A stretch of 64,000 bases of DNA, taken from assembly GCA_009617715.1 (NCBI GenBank), contig VTFK01000537.1, positions 79,159 to 143,158 on the forward strand, given 5' to 3'. The position numbers and the translations under genes were made by a program. This DNA is from Plectrocnemia conspersa. Taxonomy: Eukaryota > Arthropoda > Insecta > Trichoptera > Polycentropodidae. Below the pieces are notes generated by a model, which was given only the letters and a program-made list of their open reading frames with translations, did not search any database and had not been told where the DNA came from. Shown here piece after piece: positions 1 through 17,461 of the stretch; position 1 is the first letter of the stretch; each line of letters opens with the position of its first letter.

Positions 1-1921
1 TGTGTAAAACAAGTTTTTATAGTAAAATTTATAACGTCCATATTGATAATGTTACAGATAAACCTATTATTTTTTAATAATGCTTAACAAAAAAATATCA
101 CCACTTAGTGTCACACCTAAAAAATCTGATTTGTGTTCCAGTAATCCCTTGTTATCTGCAGGGGTGAAGGGGGGGTACGTTCTACCAAACTGCGCTGAAA
201 AGAATATTTTTTTTAATAAAAATAGAGTATGTATAATATATATCAACAGTTTTAATTTTTCACTTCGACCACATTCCGACAATGTTTTTATCTTAAGGTG
301 TGCTCGATGGACATGAAAATGTAATAACCGGATGAAGCAAGGTCTAGTGAATATGGAGGGTGTGGTAAAACCACCTAGATTAATCCCAGAATGTTTTCAC
401 AGATCATTTTTGCTTTTTTGGGTTGTGTATTGTGATGTAGAATTATCCCCTTTATTTTAAATATATTTGGACGTTTATCCTTCTAATAGTAATACTTCTT
501 AAGAATATTTATTTATCGGTTATTACAGAGACGTAACTGTTTTAACAATTAATAATGAATTATTCCTCATACATCCCACCAAATGCACAGAAGAGTTAGA
601 ACAGGTATTCGATTGGGAGTCATTATTTTTTCTGACCACCATTATCACAAAGAAACCACTGCACATCCTCAGTTAAAATTTAATGTAAATAGGGACGAAT
701 TATTTGTCTTGACAGCAATGAATTATACATGTCTCTTTTTTATATTTATATATTATATTAGTAATTTACATTAATAAATTTGTATTACACTTTTTCTTAT
801 AATTACAAAATTTTCACTTAAAAATACGTAGAAGTTTGAAATAAAAGTAAAATTTATTCTGAATAAAGTAATAATAATTCAAGTTCTTATTTGTATAATG
901 ACTTAATAAAATAAATTGAATTTTAATTAAAAATCAATAAGGTACATTTTTGATTTTGCTCTTGATATTTTATATGCACACCGAAAGTTTGCATATAAAA
1001 TATACACTGGAGAATGTAAAATTAACCAACCATGATTTAGCAAAGTGATAATGTGATAAAGAAAACAAAATTGCAAAGTGATAAAGAAAACAAATCTGTA
1101 TGTTGCATTGTTTGTTTGGGTGCTTTTAAACATCTGGATTGGTAGTGTGTACCAGAAATGACTGCTGCTTATACACTAGATAAGAATAATTGATTAAGTT
1201 CTTAACATATAATGGATAGCAACGGGTGTATTGGGATAAATAAATTTAGCTCTGTGATTACTTTCAGTGCTTTATTCGTGGCTTTGAATTTTTATTTTTT
1301 TTACTATTTTTCTCGGATGTGTATAATAAAAACCTTGCGTAACGAGGGATTACTGTACAAAATGTTTTAATGTTTAAGTAATCAAAAGATGAAGACAACG
1401 TTCTATTTATAAATTTATTATAAATATGTTTTATTGTTGTTTAATAAAATTAGTTATAAATTATAGAATGTGTTTTCTTTTACGTAATGACGCAATATAC
1501 CCTTACTTCTTCAGCGGTTTGTTTCTATACTACTTATTATTTAGGTATTGTCTTCTCCGCTGAAGTTCATGCAATCTCCAGGGTACTCTCATTTAGCGTT
1601 ATACCTATTTAATCACTTGGCTGCTAAGCAACGATATATCTTTTGTGATAAAATAAAATAAATACTTACGACAATCTGTATTAACATCATGATGCCCGAA
1701 AAAATAAATGAATTTGGGAATTGTTTTATGGCACGAACCGATGAATGTGAACGTAGGATTTTGAAAAACATTAGGTCTTACAACTCGAAATCTTTAGTCT
1801 CAGTCTAAGTTTTTGAAGAAGAATTTACTGATAAAGAGGAAATCAAAGGAAGGATTTGGAATCGAATTTCAGATATTAAATTTATGAAGAATTAAAAACT
1901 TAGCGAGAACTAATGAAATTA
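1..1921. other. AT-rich DNA with no recognised gene
   Basis: Both strands were read. Short open frames occur (for example at 67-316 and 583-774) but show no domain, codon pattern or splice structure. Nothing else was recognised up to the hAT relic. Confidence 0.6.
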
Positions 1922-1929
1922 TTCTACAT

Positions 1930-2875
1930 CAGAGGTTACCAACCTTATTCCTGCGGGCGCCGGACAGATTTCTATGCGTCTGCATAAAAAGCATTTGTAA
2001 AGTCTTACAAATTGTTTGGCTAGCTTTATTATATTCGTTTGTATGTTTGCGATCCCTGTAGGTTGCCTCCTTAGCTTTCGCCCTTGTCTTGTCTTATTGT
2101 GTTTTCGTCTTTGTTTGTTTTGACCGTTGCTTATTCAGCCTTGAAAACCACACTGAACGCACTGTTGTCATTTGGATTGCTGCGCCCATCGGATCGTGAC
2201 ATTTTCGTCGAAACTTCGTGAAGATACAGGTACGCACTAAAATTGAGGCACGATGTCAAATATGTTGGAGGTGCTGTAAAGGTGAAATTGTATATTGGTC
2301 GGATGACTTTTATATTGTATTGCACAAGCTGTCTGCGATAACCACTGATGGGGCACCAGCAATGGTTGGTAAGAAAAAGGATTTATTGCATTCTGTAAGT
2401 AAGATTAATCATTTTCAAGCTTTACGTCCTACCATTGTATTATCCACCAGTAAGTTTTGTGTTGTAAAATACTGCCCTTTGCACATATTTATAAAATAGT
2501 TACAAAAATAATCAACTGTATTCGAGCAGCAGAAAATCTTGTCTAATACCAGAAAGTAAGGGGTTGCCACAGAAAGCAGTTGCAAATGTAAGCCTATTGA
2601 AAAGGACGACAGCATTATGGTAGAAAAATTCTTATCATCTAATGTTACATTTTTAATTCAACCCATGGATCAAACAGTCATCTTTTAAGAAGCGACATTA
2701 CCGTAATGGCCTTCTTTGTAACGAAGTTGACGATTTGCTTAATAAATTCTGGAAAAAAAATGACAATACTGGAGGCGATATATAGATTAACTCGATCTAG
2801 GTAGATAGGTGGTGTCTGCTGCCCTACCGATATTTTAGAATGTGCTCTAAAATACAAAAAGGTTGGGAGCCCCTG
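1930..2875 (+). mobile_element. Degraded hAT transposon with terminal repeats and 8-bp target duplication
   Basis: The ends are near-complementary hAT-type repeats: left CAGAGGTTACCAACCTTATT (1930-1949), right (complement) CAGGGGCTCCCAACCTTTTT ending at 2875. The element is bordered by the exact 8-bp direct duplication TTCTACAT at 1922-1929 and 2876-2883. A short remnant around 2329-2400 (AITTDGAPAMVGKKKDLL) resembles the ITTDGAPAMTG segment of hAT transposases related to GTF2IRD2/ZBED proteins. At 946 bp and with stops it cannot code for an active enzyme. Confidence 0.85.
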
Positions 2876-2883
2876 TTCTACAT

Positions 2884-5314
2884 AATACTTTAATTTTCTC
2901 GCTGTCATGTGATTTCCACTTTTTTAAATACCATTTTAATTTTTGTTTTCTAAAGCTATCAAATTTAAACAAATTTGCAGTACTCAGCTCAAGAACCATT
3001 ATTTAATCTGCTAATGCAGATTAAAAAAAACATTTTATTTTTAGTTATAAAGACAGCTTTCTTTAGAAATGGTATTATTATAATTAAAATTAAAAACTTC
3101 ATTGATAATAACATGTTTATTAAAAAATATAATATATACTACATAATTACAACCAATTTTATTATTCACAATAGATAATACACATAGGGAACACAATTTT
3201 GTTTCTTTTTAGTTTTAAATTGCACATTATTTTTAATTTTATAACAAAAAAACGTGTCAATTTTAATCAATAGAACAAAACGTGGATTTTCGAATATATA
3301 CTACATATTTACAGCTAAATCTTAATATTCACAATTAACACACAATATGATGTCTAGTTGTAAATTGCACATTATTATTTATAAAATAACAAGAAAGTGA
3401 CAATTTTAATTTTTATTTTATTATTAATAATCATGGATTTTTGTAATTTTACATATAAATAATACAATACATATTTAAAACAAAACATTCGCAAAATAAT
3501 ACGTAAATAAGACAATAAATATTGATTCCGTTGACTAGTTTTAAATTGCAATTATAATTTATAATACATGTTACAATTTTAATAAATAAAAGTATAAATT
3601 TCATTAACTCAAATCATTTAGTTATTTTTTTTCTCAATAAGTTACCGGGCGCAAATATATTTATCACTTGACTGATGGAATTATTTAGTATTAACTTATA
3701 TAAACACTAGTGAATATTTGTATCAAAAATAGAAAAAGAACCAGTAAACTTTCATCACACACAAAGAAAAATTTGTTCAGGATACGTAAGTTGCATTGGT
3801 CTGAAATTGCTGGCGAAAATAAGTACAATGAAATCAATGGATTTTAATAGTTGTGTCTAAAGATGTATGAACCTTTCTATGCGAAAGGGGATATAAGAAA
3901 ACCTATAAGAGAGTATAATAATTAGCTTGGCTTATATTTATCCCACAGAAAATAAAATAAAACGGAACAAAAGAAAAAACAGTTGTGAAAAATACGTCTA
4001 TGGATGAGGATTACTTTGTTAAGTATTCCTCGTTAATGCATTTATATCTAACAGATAATATGAGTACAATAATAAGTCAGTAAATGCAATTGAATATAAA
4101 AGTATTAATGTTTGAACACTTTCGTGGCCAGTGATGCATATGTGGCATCATGGGTTGGACCATTGGCGGCCACATAACGGTTGGACCGTTCTTGGCTGCG
4201 GGTCCAGCATATACATCATACATCGTGTGAAATCAGCTAAGATTCAAGTGTTTTAAATCAATTTTTTTTTTTTTAAATATTGTAATGGGAGGGCCCCTTC
4301 GTAATATGATACACGACAGTAAAATCTAGAATAGCTGGCCTTGATCTTGCCTTACAGTCTTTGGTAATAAAAACTGGAGACGACCTCAAAACATATGTTT
4401 GTATTATATGCCAGTGTATTATTGTTTCCAGTGAAATTATAATAATAAATTTCAAAATTTATTTAAAAAAATCATTTTTCAAAAAAAAATCATTTCCTGA
4501 ACAGTTGTTCTCAATGTTCAAGGTTGAAAACAGCTTCCCAATATATAATTCATGTTTATTGGTTCATTTTACGCACAATGCCAAAAAATCTTTATTATAG
4601 AACGATTACTTTAAAAGTTTTAGCGATTTTTCAAAAAAGTAAAAAATACATAAAAAAATCGCTGGTCATTAGCGTAAGTTTGTAGCAATTTTATGCGGCC
4701 TTTATAGTGTTAATTAATTTATATTTAACAAGTATGAGTACGATAATGAGTCATTAAGCAAATCCAATTGAATATAAAAGTATTATTGTATGAGAAAAAG
4801 TATTATTTTACCTGTATATTTGTACCGGTAACATGAGATATTCAATACAGTTGGTATAATCTCAGAAATACCCATTTTTAAATATTCCCATGTGATACAA
4901 AAAAGGCAGTAGTATATTTTATAAATTTAAAGTACATTGCCATACATATGTATATATCGGTGATTCCCACTAGAACTTCGAAAAGGACGGCAAAGCGCAT
5001 TAAGGAGGCAAATAAAATCATTTGGCAGGCTACATCGTTACATTGTTGTACTACAATTATATTATGGCACGCTGTAAACAAACTTTTTGTATTGTTAAAT
5101 AAACTGCTAACAAAAAAATTCTAAACCGCTTCGCTAGCCTCATAGTGGGGGGCACTAATATATCCATTACAACAAGTTTTAAATTCATTTGTGCAAATAC
5201 CAGCTCCACTTGTGTATGAAACTTCAAAGTACACATATATACAAATTATTGGAGCTCGTAGTGGGTTAAAAGAACCCAACAAAAAATACACGAATTTGTA
5301 CTATTTACTAACTA
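2884..5314. other. Intergenic AT-rich DNA and PRP4 3' flank
   Basis: No gene was recognised. It holds low-complexity AT stretches (3.0-3.6 kb), a pair of direct repeats (4028-4112 and 4708-4795) and, just left of 5315, the PRP4 3' UTR. I found no consensus AATAAA on the minus strand in 4600-5314, so the poly(A) site is not placed. Confidence 0.5.
4028..4795. repeat. Direct repeat pair of about 85 bp, about 680 bp apart
   Basis: The segment TATCTAACAGATAATATGAGTACAATAATAAGTCAG... at 4045-4112 recurs as TATTTAACAAGTATGAGTACGATAATGAGTCAT... at 4720-4795. Both run into AATTGAATATAAAAGTATTA. Copies differ by substitutions and small indels. They could be the ends of an old inserted element or a segmental duplication. 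Confidence 0.5.
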
Positions 5315-10998
<5,684 letters not shown>

Positions 10999-11012
10999 TG
11001 ATTGCTCTTAAT
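10999..11012 (-). other. 5'-UTR piece and splice acceptor upstream of the PRP4 start codon
   Basis: On the minus strand a pyrimidine-rich tract ending TTTTCAG (AG at 11014-11013) lies 14 nt before the PRP4 ATG. This implies that the first, non-coding exon is farther right and separated by a 5'-UTR intron. The nearest GC-rich, promoter-like segment is at 12.70-13.24 kb. Its donor site could not be fixed. Confidence 0.55.
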
Positions 11013-12699
11013 CTGAAAACGATAATAAAACACAAAAAATTACACATTGGCAAAACTCCAACGAACCCAAATTCCCTTTACAAACTTAATATGTAAGAGA
11101 TTAAGTAGAATAAAACGCATTTGCAACGCCATATGTGCACATATGAATTAAAAATATTAATATGCAGAAGAATCCACAATCTATATAATAATGAGAACCT
11201 TCGAAACTTGAGGTATAGGCTATTTTAGCTAAGCTTTAGTATGTAAACATTGATAGCACAATCGAGCGTCACACAAGCATCTCCAAATTGCAAAACTATC
11301 AGCGAAAACCATGAGACTTTTAAAGACGTCGACATACCGCTAAATGTGACAAGGATATGTCTTATAGGTTAAAATAAGCAGTATGCTGAGTCAAACGCCT
11401 ATTAATCATGTAATAGAATCCTACAAACTAATAACTAATGTAAAAAATAAATTACGTTACACGCGCTATAAATTAAACGCATTTAATCTATAATATTTAG
11501 AAATGAGGGTGTATTCTCATACTCCGTATCACAAGTACTAAATAATTCATAACAGCAATGGGTGATTAGGAAGGAATGAGTTTATTTATATATCGCATGG
11601 AATGTCTTAAGATGGATATATAATGTGCATTAAGAAAAACGTAATTATTGACACTATTGCATTATCATAAAATAATTTACATATATAATTACACTATTAA
11701 AAGCAAACTCATCTAGTTTGTTTTGAATCATCATTAGCAGTTCAATATCATGGATAAGTGGTTTTCCCATTGCAATCCTCAACAATTTTGTGATACAATA
11801 ACAAAACAAACCTTTAGCGATATATAACAATGTCAATTATTGTCCCTTTTACCTAAAACGAAGGAAACACTAGTTCCTATGGGACCTTCTGTTGTTTAGG
11901 ACACAAGGACACAAATGTTAGCTTTTGTCTTGACTTTTTTGCAATCATTTAATGGAATTAAGTTTCGAGCGGTGATGAATATGTAAATATATTGGAATGT
12001 ATATGTTTAATGGAGAATGTTTGTTTAATTTTAGTGAAAACAATAGCATTGAGGCTAATTTAAAAGATCTAGACATTTTAATATACGGTTAATTTCTACC
12101 GTGTTTTATATATTACGATAAAGGCAATGAGAGTTTGGCCAAAAATACCATAAGAATATCAGGAGCCTGTCATTAACACACTATTTTAAGCAATTAAAAT
12201 AGTGTGCTAATGACAAAATTATCATCATATTTCAACAGCTAGGTCTTCTAGAATTGAAAGGGTTTGACAAAAAATTCGCGAGTAATACATTCCGTATTGA
12301 TAAAGAGGTTACTACATAGTTCAAAGTTATTAATAACTTTTCAATTGTTATTACGAGGAACAAAAAAAACGTGAACCACAAGAACTAATGAGGAAAAACT
12401 TCAGAGTATTGAAGGCGAATCGTTATACATTTTTAATAGTAGTAGTGTTTTAAAAATCAATTTCTAGTTTAATTGAGAGTCAATCGCAAAATAGTACAAA
12501 AGACAGTTTCACCAAAACTGGATGTTGTTACTTTTTCGATGAATCCAATACAGCAGGCAAACATAATACGCATACACATATTAAATTATGTGCATAAGAC
12601 ATATAAGATAACACATATACAAAATTATTTAAAAAAATTAGCAATGGCCGAAATTTTAACTATTTTGTTCTGCTTGTATTTTTTAAATACTTAGTTCGA
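11013..12699. other. Probable PRP4 5'-UTR intron; no other gene seen
   Basis: AT-rich sequence between the PRP4 5'-UTR acceptor and the CpG island. It contains one strong short hairpin (12169-12214) and no recognisable coding segment. Confidence 0.4.
12169..12214. repeat. 21-bp near-perfect hairpin
   Basis: GTCATTAACACACTATTTTAA (12169-12189) pairs with 12194-12214 with one mismatch, around the 4-nt loop GCAA. It is probably a transposon-terminus remnant; the stem is short for a canonical animal pre-miRNA. Confidence 0.6.
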
Positions 12700-13240
12700 A
12701 ACAAACAAAATGGCCGACTTTGTAACTACGTTTACGATGAGACGCCGCGTGACGTCACCGCATGATTTGAGGTTATGTGCGGGGTCGACGCGGCCGGGCG
12801 CTCCGGGGGCCGCGTCGACCGACCACATAGTAGCGAGCAAAGGTGCGCGGGGTCAGGAGCTGACATATTATAAGAGCATTACCAATCCTCTGCACGTCGC
12901 ATCCGTCCAGCCAACGACCAAAATGACGGAAGGCGCTGGAGTCCGCCGGGCGTCGAGTCACGAAACTGCGGCTAGTGCGCAAGCGTCAACAGCTGCCGAC
13001 AGTTTCGAATCAAACCAAGTAGGCGCCGACTGTCACGTTTTTAACTCGCCAAAGCGCGTTCGTTCACTATTCGAAATTAATATCAGCGACGCGCGTGCAA
13101 ACCGGCGACGACTCGAATTTTGATTCGAACATGGCCGCGCTCGGGGTGGGGATGGACACTTCTCCACGCATGCGCACTGAGAAAAACACTGACGCTCATC
13201 TCATTGTGCGCACTAGCTAACGCGCTAGGTGTTGCCACAT
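12700..13240. promoter_or_regulatory. CpG-rich island, probable promoter region (candidate PRP4 promoter)
   Basis: This stretch of about 540 bp is strikingly GC- and CpG-rich in an otherwise AT-rich window. It holds a perfect palindromic CRE (TGACGTCA, 12750-12757), an NRF1-like palindrome (CGCATGCGCA, 13167-13176) and a perfect 13-bp inverted repeat (12783-12795 with 12808-12820). CRE and NRF1 sites are typical of housekeeping promoters. PRP4 is transcribed away from it to the left and has a spliced 5' UTR, so the island could hold its first exon. No TATA box or initiator was assigned. Confidence 0.5.
12710..13123 (+). CDS. Open reading frame of 137 codons in the CpG island, unassigned
   Basis: An open frame starts MADFVTTFTMRRRVTSPHDL after an AAACAAAATGG context and ends RRRLEF. 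It is rich in Ala, Arg, Ser and Thr and shows no domain, signal or membrane segment I recognise. Long open frames arise easily in GC-rich DNA because stop codons are AT-rich, and the frame lies in a promoter-like island, so it may be non-coding. A 5' exon of a plus-strand transcript is the alternative. Confidence 0.2.
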   Translation: MADFVTTFTMRRRVTSPHDLRLCAGSTRPGAPGAASTDHIVASKGARGQELTYYKSITNPLHVASVQPTTKMTEGAGVRRASSHETAASAQASTAADSFESNQVGADCHVFNSPKRVRSLFEINISDARANRRRLEF

Positions 13241-13416
13241 TTAAAATACATCAAACGTATTTTTTTTCACAGAAGCAAGGCCGACTCAACACGATTAAAA
13301 ACCGATTAAAATTTAAGTTTAATTTCGCAAAATTAAGAAAAACTCTTATTATATAAACGATTATAAATACGAAAAAATCTTAATATACATACAATTTTAA
13401 TTAAACAACAGTATTG

Positions 13417-13584
13417 CTAAGGTGATCAAATGTCCTCATTTGAGAATTGTCCTCATAAATTGTGTACCCCTTTTATCCTGTTGTCCTTTTTTTCATTTAC
13501 AAAAATCTTTAAATTTACAAAAATTTTCGAGGTAACATTTTTTTAGTATCCTCCTTTGATATTTTCAAAAGCTAGTCACCTTAG
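13417..13584. mobile_element. Small inverted-repeat element (CTAAGGTGA ends)
   Basis: A segment of 168 bp starts CTAAGGTGATCAAATGTCCTC and ends GCTAGTCACCTTAG, giving a 9-bp terminal inverted repeat CTAAGGTGA. Related sequence starting AAGGTGACCAAACGTC occurs at 16010, and GGCGACCAGA with internal GGACAAATTGCTGCGG-like units at 14040-14190 and 45771-46100. I regard these as one dispersed non-autonomous family. No clear target duplication was found. Confidence 0.4.
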
Positions 13585-14204
13585 TTTTATATACAACAGT
13601 ATATGTAGAAACAAATCAGATTGATCGTACTTATCTCAACTAGAGTATCTAAAAATAGACTAACATAGAATAGCACTTATGCTTTGTGAAAATGCTGTTG
13701 AGCTTGCAAAATCACTATCTTTAATTTACTTTAAGGAAAATCCAAGGTCTTTAAAAATATTTCTAAAACATTGCTATCTGTTATATGAAAGTCTAATCGA
13801 AAAGCACAAATGATAACATATTTTTTTATACACTGGATTCGTCATCATCCATGCAAGAAGTAAAAAATATTGTAAAGATAATAATCTTGAATTTAATATT
13901 TTTTTGCTAGTTGACAATGCACCAATTCATCCACTACGTGAGTATAATGCAAACATTAAAATAACGTTCTTTTTACAGAATTGAGTTAATCAGATTTTGA
14001 AAATATCATAGAAGGACAGTAAAAATTAAAAAGGCATATTGAATTTTTTCGAGAAGAATAAATTATTGTAGGAGGTAAAAAAATGTCATCAATTTTGTTT
14101 GAGGAGGACAAATTGTTGCGGAAGCTCAAAAAACGTCATTTCAGATTTCAGCACAATCCTTGGCAAAGGAGGACGTTTTTTATTCAACCTATGAATCAAT
14201 GTGT

Positions 14205-14785
14205 ACATACGTTCAATCCTTTATTGCATACAGTGCCATATATTCGCTCCATCATTTGGATCCCAGGCGTAATGAATCAATGTAATGAATTGAAGCTGGA
14301 AAAAGTACAACGTAAATTTCTTCGATATTTATACTTGAAGGAATACGGATATTATCCGTTCTTGTTTCCTAGTGCTTTTATTTTTGGGAGCCCTGGGATA
14401 CGTTTCTTTGTCAACTCGCAGAAGTGTTTATGTAATTAAACACTTCTGGAAATTGCTCAAGGGCATCGTAGACAATTCTTCAGTGCTCGAGCAGCTTCAA
14501 ATGTGGGCTCCTGAAGGTGGTTATAGTTCTCGGTCGCGTCCACTATTCTTGCCTGTTAAGTGTAGAACTGGTGCACTTGCCAACTCTTCTCTGGCCAAGG
14601 CTATTTATCTGCTCAATTCTGTCCATAGTAATATTGACATTTTCTCTTGGTTTGTGTCTGTTGTTTTGTCTTGTTTATATTTGTATGTATTATGATGTAT
14701 TAGTACTTTTGACTATCGTGACGCATTAGGTTTGCCTGTCAGGTCACGATGGTTATAATTTTAATAAATAAATAAATAAATATTG
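14205..14785 (+). mobile_element. LINE (non-LTR retrotransposon) 3' end
   Basis: Frames at 14205-14400 (SIIWIPGVMNQCNELKLEKV, then QRKFLRYLYLKEYGYYP) and, after a frameshift, at 14372-14650 (LGYVSLSTRRSVYVIKHF, YLLNSVHSNIDIF) match the C-terminal region after the reverse transcriptase in many insect LINEs (pattern S.IW.P....L..VQRKFLRYL). The copy ends GTCACGATGGTTATAATTTTAATAAATAAATAAATAAAT, i.e. a poly(TAAA)-type tail. It is 5'-truncated and broken. Confidence 0.75.
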
Positions 14786-15149
14786 CCTCGCAAGTTAATT
14801 TAAAAAATCTTTTTCTTTTGATTATTTCTTATCTTTCTGCATACGGTAACATAATTGTGACCACTTTGCCATCAGGCATCGAAACCAGAAATTGTGGTAA
14901 TACACTACACGTTTTAAAAAAATATATCGAGGAACGTTAAATATTTTAAAGTAAATTTAAAAATATACTGATTAATTTTACAATCGTTAACATATTATAA
15001 ATGAGATTTCCTTACAAGACCAAATATGGCATTACATGCAGTAAAGGTTATGATGAAATTGCCATATCTGGCACTCCGTGCATTGGGTGTTATAAATATG
15101 CATAGCCGCTACATATAATATTCTTTGTTTTTAGGTAAATAGATCCTAA

Positions 15150-15740
15150 CATTTTTTATTGACACAAGTGTTTTTTTAACATACCCAATACAGATCAAGA
15201 CAAGTATTTGGCAGATGATATTGGATTATGTATTTTTCGCAAAACAATAAAAAAAAACTGTATCTCACATCATAATAAATGAAACATTGGAATCAGAATA
15301 AGAAAAAGATCCACTAGAATTATAAAAAACCGCTATAAGCTAAAAGGGACAAGAAAGAATTAAAGCAAAGAAGAGAATTACATAAAATGGATAGCATTTA
15401 TTGGATCAGAAACACTGCCAACAGATATAACAAATCTTGAAAATCTATGTTTATTCATGCAGCATTAACTGTTCTGACTAATGCTAAAATATTTATAAAG
15501 TAAATAATTTATTGCCCATTTATATTTATAAATGTTGTAATATTTTTGTATTCATATGATCGTCCTATATATTTATTCTGACCGTATGCTATTTTTATTC
15601 AAACTAATAATATTTATTTGCCCCTAAATAACATAATTGTGACCAGGCTGTTAATAATATTCTGCCCGAAATTTGAATTTAAATTCTGACCATTTAATTT
15701 CTTGCCTTTATTTCATTCGAAAGACGAAAAAGTGTTGTGG
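15150..15740. repeat. Degenerate repeat with TTATTCTGACC motifs
   Basis: Segment 15500-15740 matches 41100-41450 at moderate identity (for example CCATTTATATTTATAAATGTTGTAATATT, GACCGTATGCTATTTTTATT, TTTGCCCCTAA). Both contain the spaced motif TTATTCTGACC. They are probably ends of the same old mobile element; its coding part was not recognised. Confidence 0.45.
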
Positions 15741-16009
15741 GTGTAAATTGAGAATATGTTTTTCAAGTCTGGCAGCATTGCAAAAGCGCCGGCTGTCACG
15801 TTTGTCATTGTGTTATTTGTTTACCTGCATGTTTAAATAAATACATATTTATGTTTCTTAACACGTCGTCAATCGCTCATAATACATTTACGTCATTGGT
15901 CGTACCTGAGCGAATAACCAACTTTCGGTTCTTATCGTTTTACCCTGTTACTCGCGTGGCGTCTGAAACTAAAACACACGTAAAAAGTGCGATAAATGGA
16001 GGTATAAAT

Positions 16010-16686
16010 AAGGTGACCAAACGTCATCATTTAAGGAAGATTGTTCTTAAAAAAATAATTTAATTTGTCCTCGGACGAAAATATCCGAGGTGACATTTTT
16101 CAGTATTTTTCAGCATCCTAAATGAACAAAACTTCCAAAATGACCTATTGTTTTTATCTCCCTAAAATACAGAAATAGCCTTTTTCTTTTTAGTGTTTTA
16201 ACTTTTTAATTAGTTAACGTTTTAACGTCAAATTTGAAATACAGTTTCATAATGATTTTTTTTTCATAATGGTAAAATCAGTAAATGTCAAACTTTAGAT
16301 GTCATATAAATAAAATTAAAAATAAATTCGTGTTCAGTGTCACCAAATATACAAATTTTTAAAATAAAAACAATACAGATTATGATAAAAACAAGAATAT
16401 CTAACTTTGAGACCTATGCAATAATTTCTTTCTTTTTAATACTTTACGGTCGATTTACGCGGCAATATGCGCACAACCGTTCAACTTTGACAGTTGACAG
16501 CAAAGAAATGTCGATACATCGGCACATGCTTTGATCCTAGTTTCTAAAGAATTGTATCAATAACAATGATCTATTTCTGTGACTCCTAACCGATGGTATT
16601 GAAATAATACAATTATTGTTTTTGACACCTTGGGGTAACCTGTTGGGTTACGATGGTCTTAATTTAAGTTAAATAAATAAATAAGT
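16010..16686. mobile_element. GGTGACC-family fragment and LINE 3' tail
   Basis: At 16010-16115 lies a relative of the 13417 element (AAGGTGACCAAACGTCATC). At 16620-16686 the sequence TTGACACCTTGGGGTAACCTGTTGGGTTACGATGGTCTTAATTTAAGTTAAATAAATAAATAAG matches the 3' end of the LINE at 14785 (TCACGATGGTTATAATTTTAATAAATAAATA), a second insertion reduced to its tail. Confidence 0.5.
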
Positions 16687-16964
16687 TTACAACAATATTT
16701 CTCAATAAAGATACCAAGATGTCTCTTATTATTAATAAAAATGGCTTTCATAAATGATGCCACATGTTTATAGGGGAGGTGGGGGGAGCAGTGCAATTGT
16801 ATCTATGACAAGTCTGGCATGATGTATTATCATGTAACGTAGGGTGGTCTATATTATAGAAGTCGCTTAAATGAATGCAAATAATAAAACAATATCAGAA
16901 TTTTACTTTATTGTTAGCACTATCTTAAAAACAGGTAAAAAATAAAATAATAAGGTTAAAATTA

Positions 16965-17081
16965 TTATGCTCTTGGTGTAACTGGGTAAAAGGGCACAAT
17001 AAAAGTTTCCATAGATTTATCATGAACCGTGTGGCGCAAAGCTACACATGGTGCAGTTAAACCAGATTCGTCAAAAATGAA
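16965..17081 (-). CDS. Candidate terminal exon of an unassigned gene, with poly(A) signal
   Basis: After a good acceptor (TTATTATTGCAG) the frame reads FIFDESGLTAPCVALRHT, then VHDKSMETFIVPFYPVTPRA and TAA (stop 16967-16965). An AATAAA lies about 55 nt farther (16912-16907, minus). Composition looks protein-like. I do not recognise the family. It can follow the open segment 17461-17399 in phase 0. Real gene, diverged copy and retained pseudogene are all possible. Confidence 0.4.
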   Translation of the reverse strand, partial: FIFDESGLTAPCVALRHTVHDKSMETFIVPFYPVTPRA

Positions 17082-17398
17082 CTGCAATAATAAAATAGTA
17101 GAAATAGTAATTAACGGTATACATTAATCTTGATTATAAAACTTAATTGGAAAATTAAAACTTTCACAGAGGTTCACGTGATCGTCCTTGCTCTTCCGTA
17201 TGAACCGAAAGAGTGCAACAAGAAAATATATATACCATTACATGCTTATTATGCTATGCCTCTAACAGTATTTCTTACATTAACTGTGCTTCCACATAAC
17301 CATATAAACAAATTAATATGCAGATCTTAAAATTATTCTACTTAATTATTCAGGCAATAAAGCCAGAAATATAATTAATTATAGTATGGATTGATTAC

Positions 17399-17461
17399 CT
17401 CAGACTGAATTTTCTTTAGTTTTTGGATTGCAATCGTAACTTTTGTAATTTTGTATTGGGC
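17399..17461 (-). CDS. Candidate internal exon of the same unassigned gene
   Basis: The 63-nt frame AQYKITKVTIAIQKLKKIQSE is followed by a GTAATC donor and joins 17081-16965 in phase 0. It would form an amphipathic helix. The 5' acceptor (AAATAG) follows an AATAAATAAATATATAAATAG run, which looks like a retroelement tail, so the original junction may have been destroyed. Confidence 0.3.

Noticed and set aside
12169..12214. MicroRNA precursor
   Set aside because: The stem is only 21 bp with a 4-nt loop, shorter than canonical animal pre-miRNAs; a transposon terminus is likelier.
14083..14200. Upstream extension of the LINE frame as a host gene start
   Set aside because: The first 40 codons match the internal unit of a dispersed repeat and are only accidentally in frame with LINE sequence.
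17130..17330. Plus-strand open frame of 66 codons
   Set aside because: No domain, no supporting splice or start context; it overlaps a likely intron of minus-strand segments.
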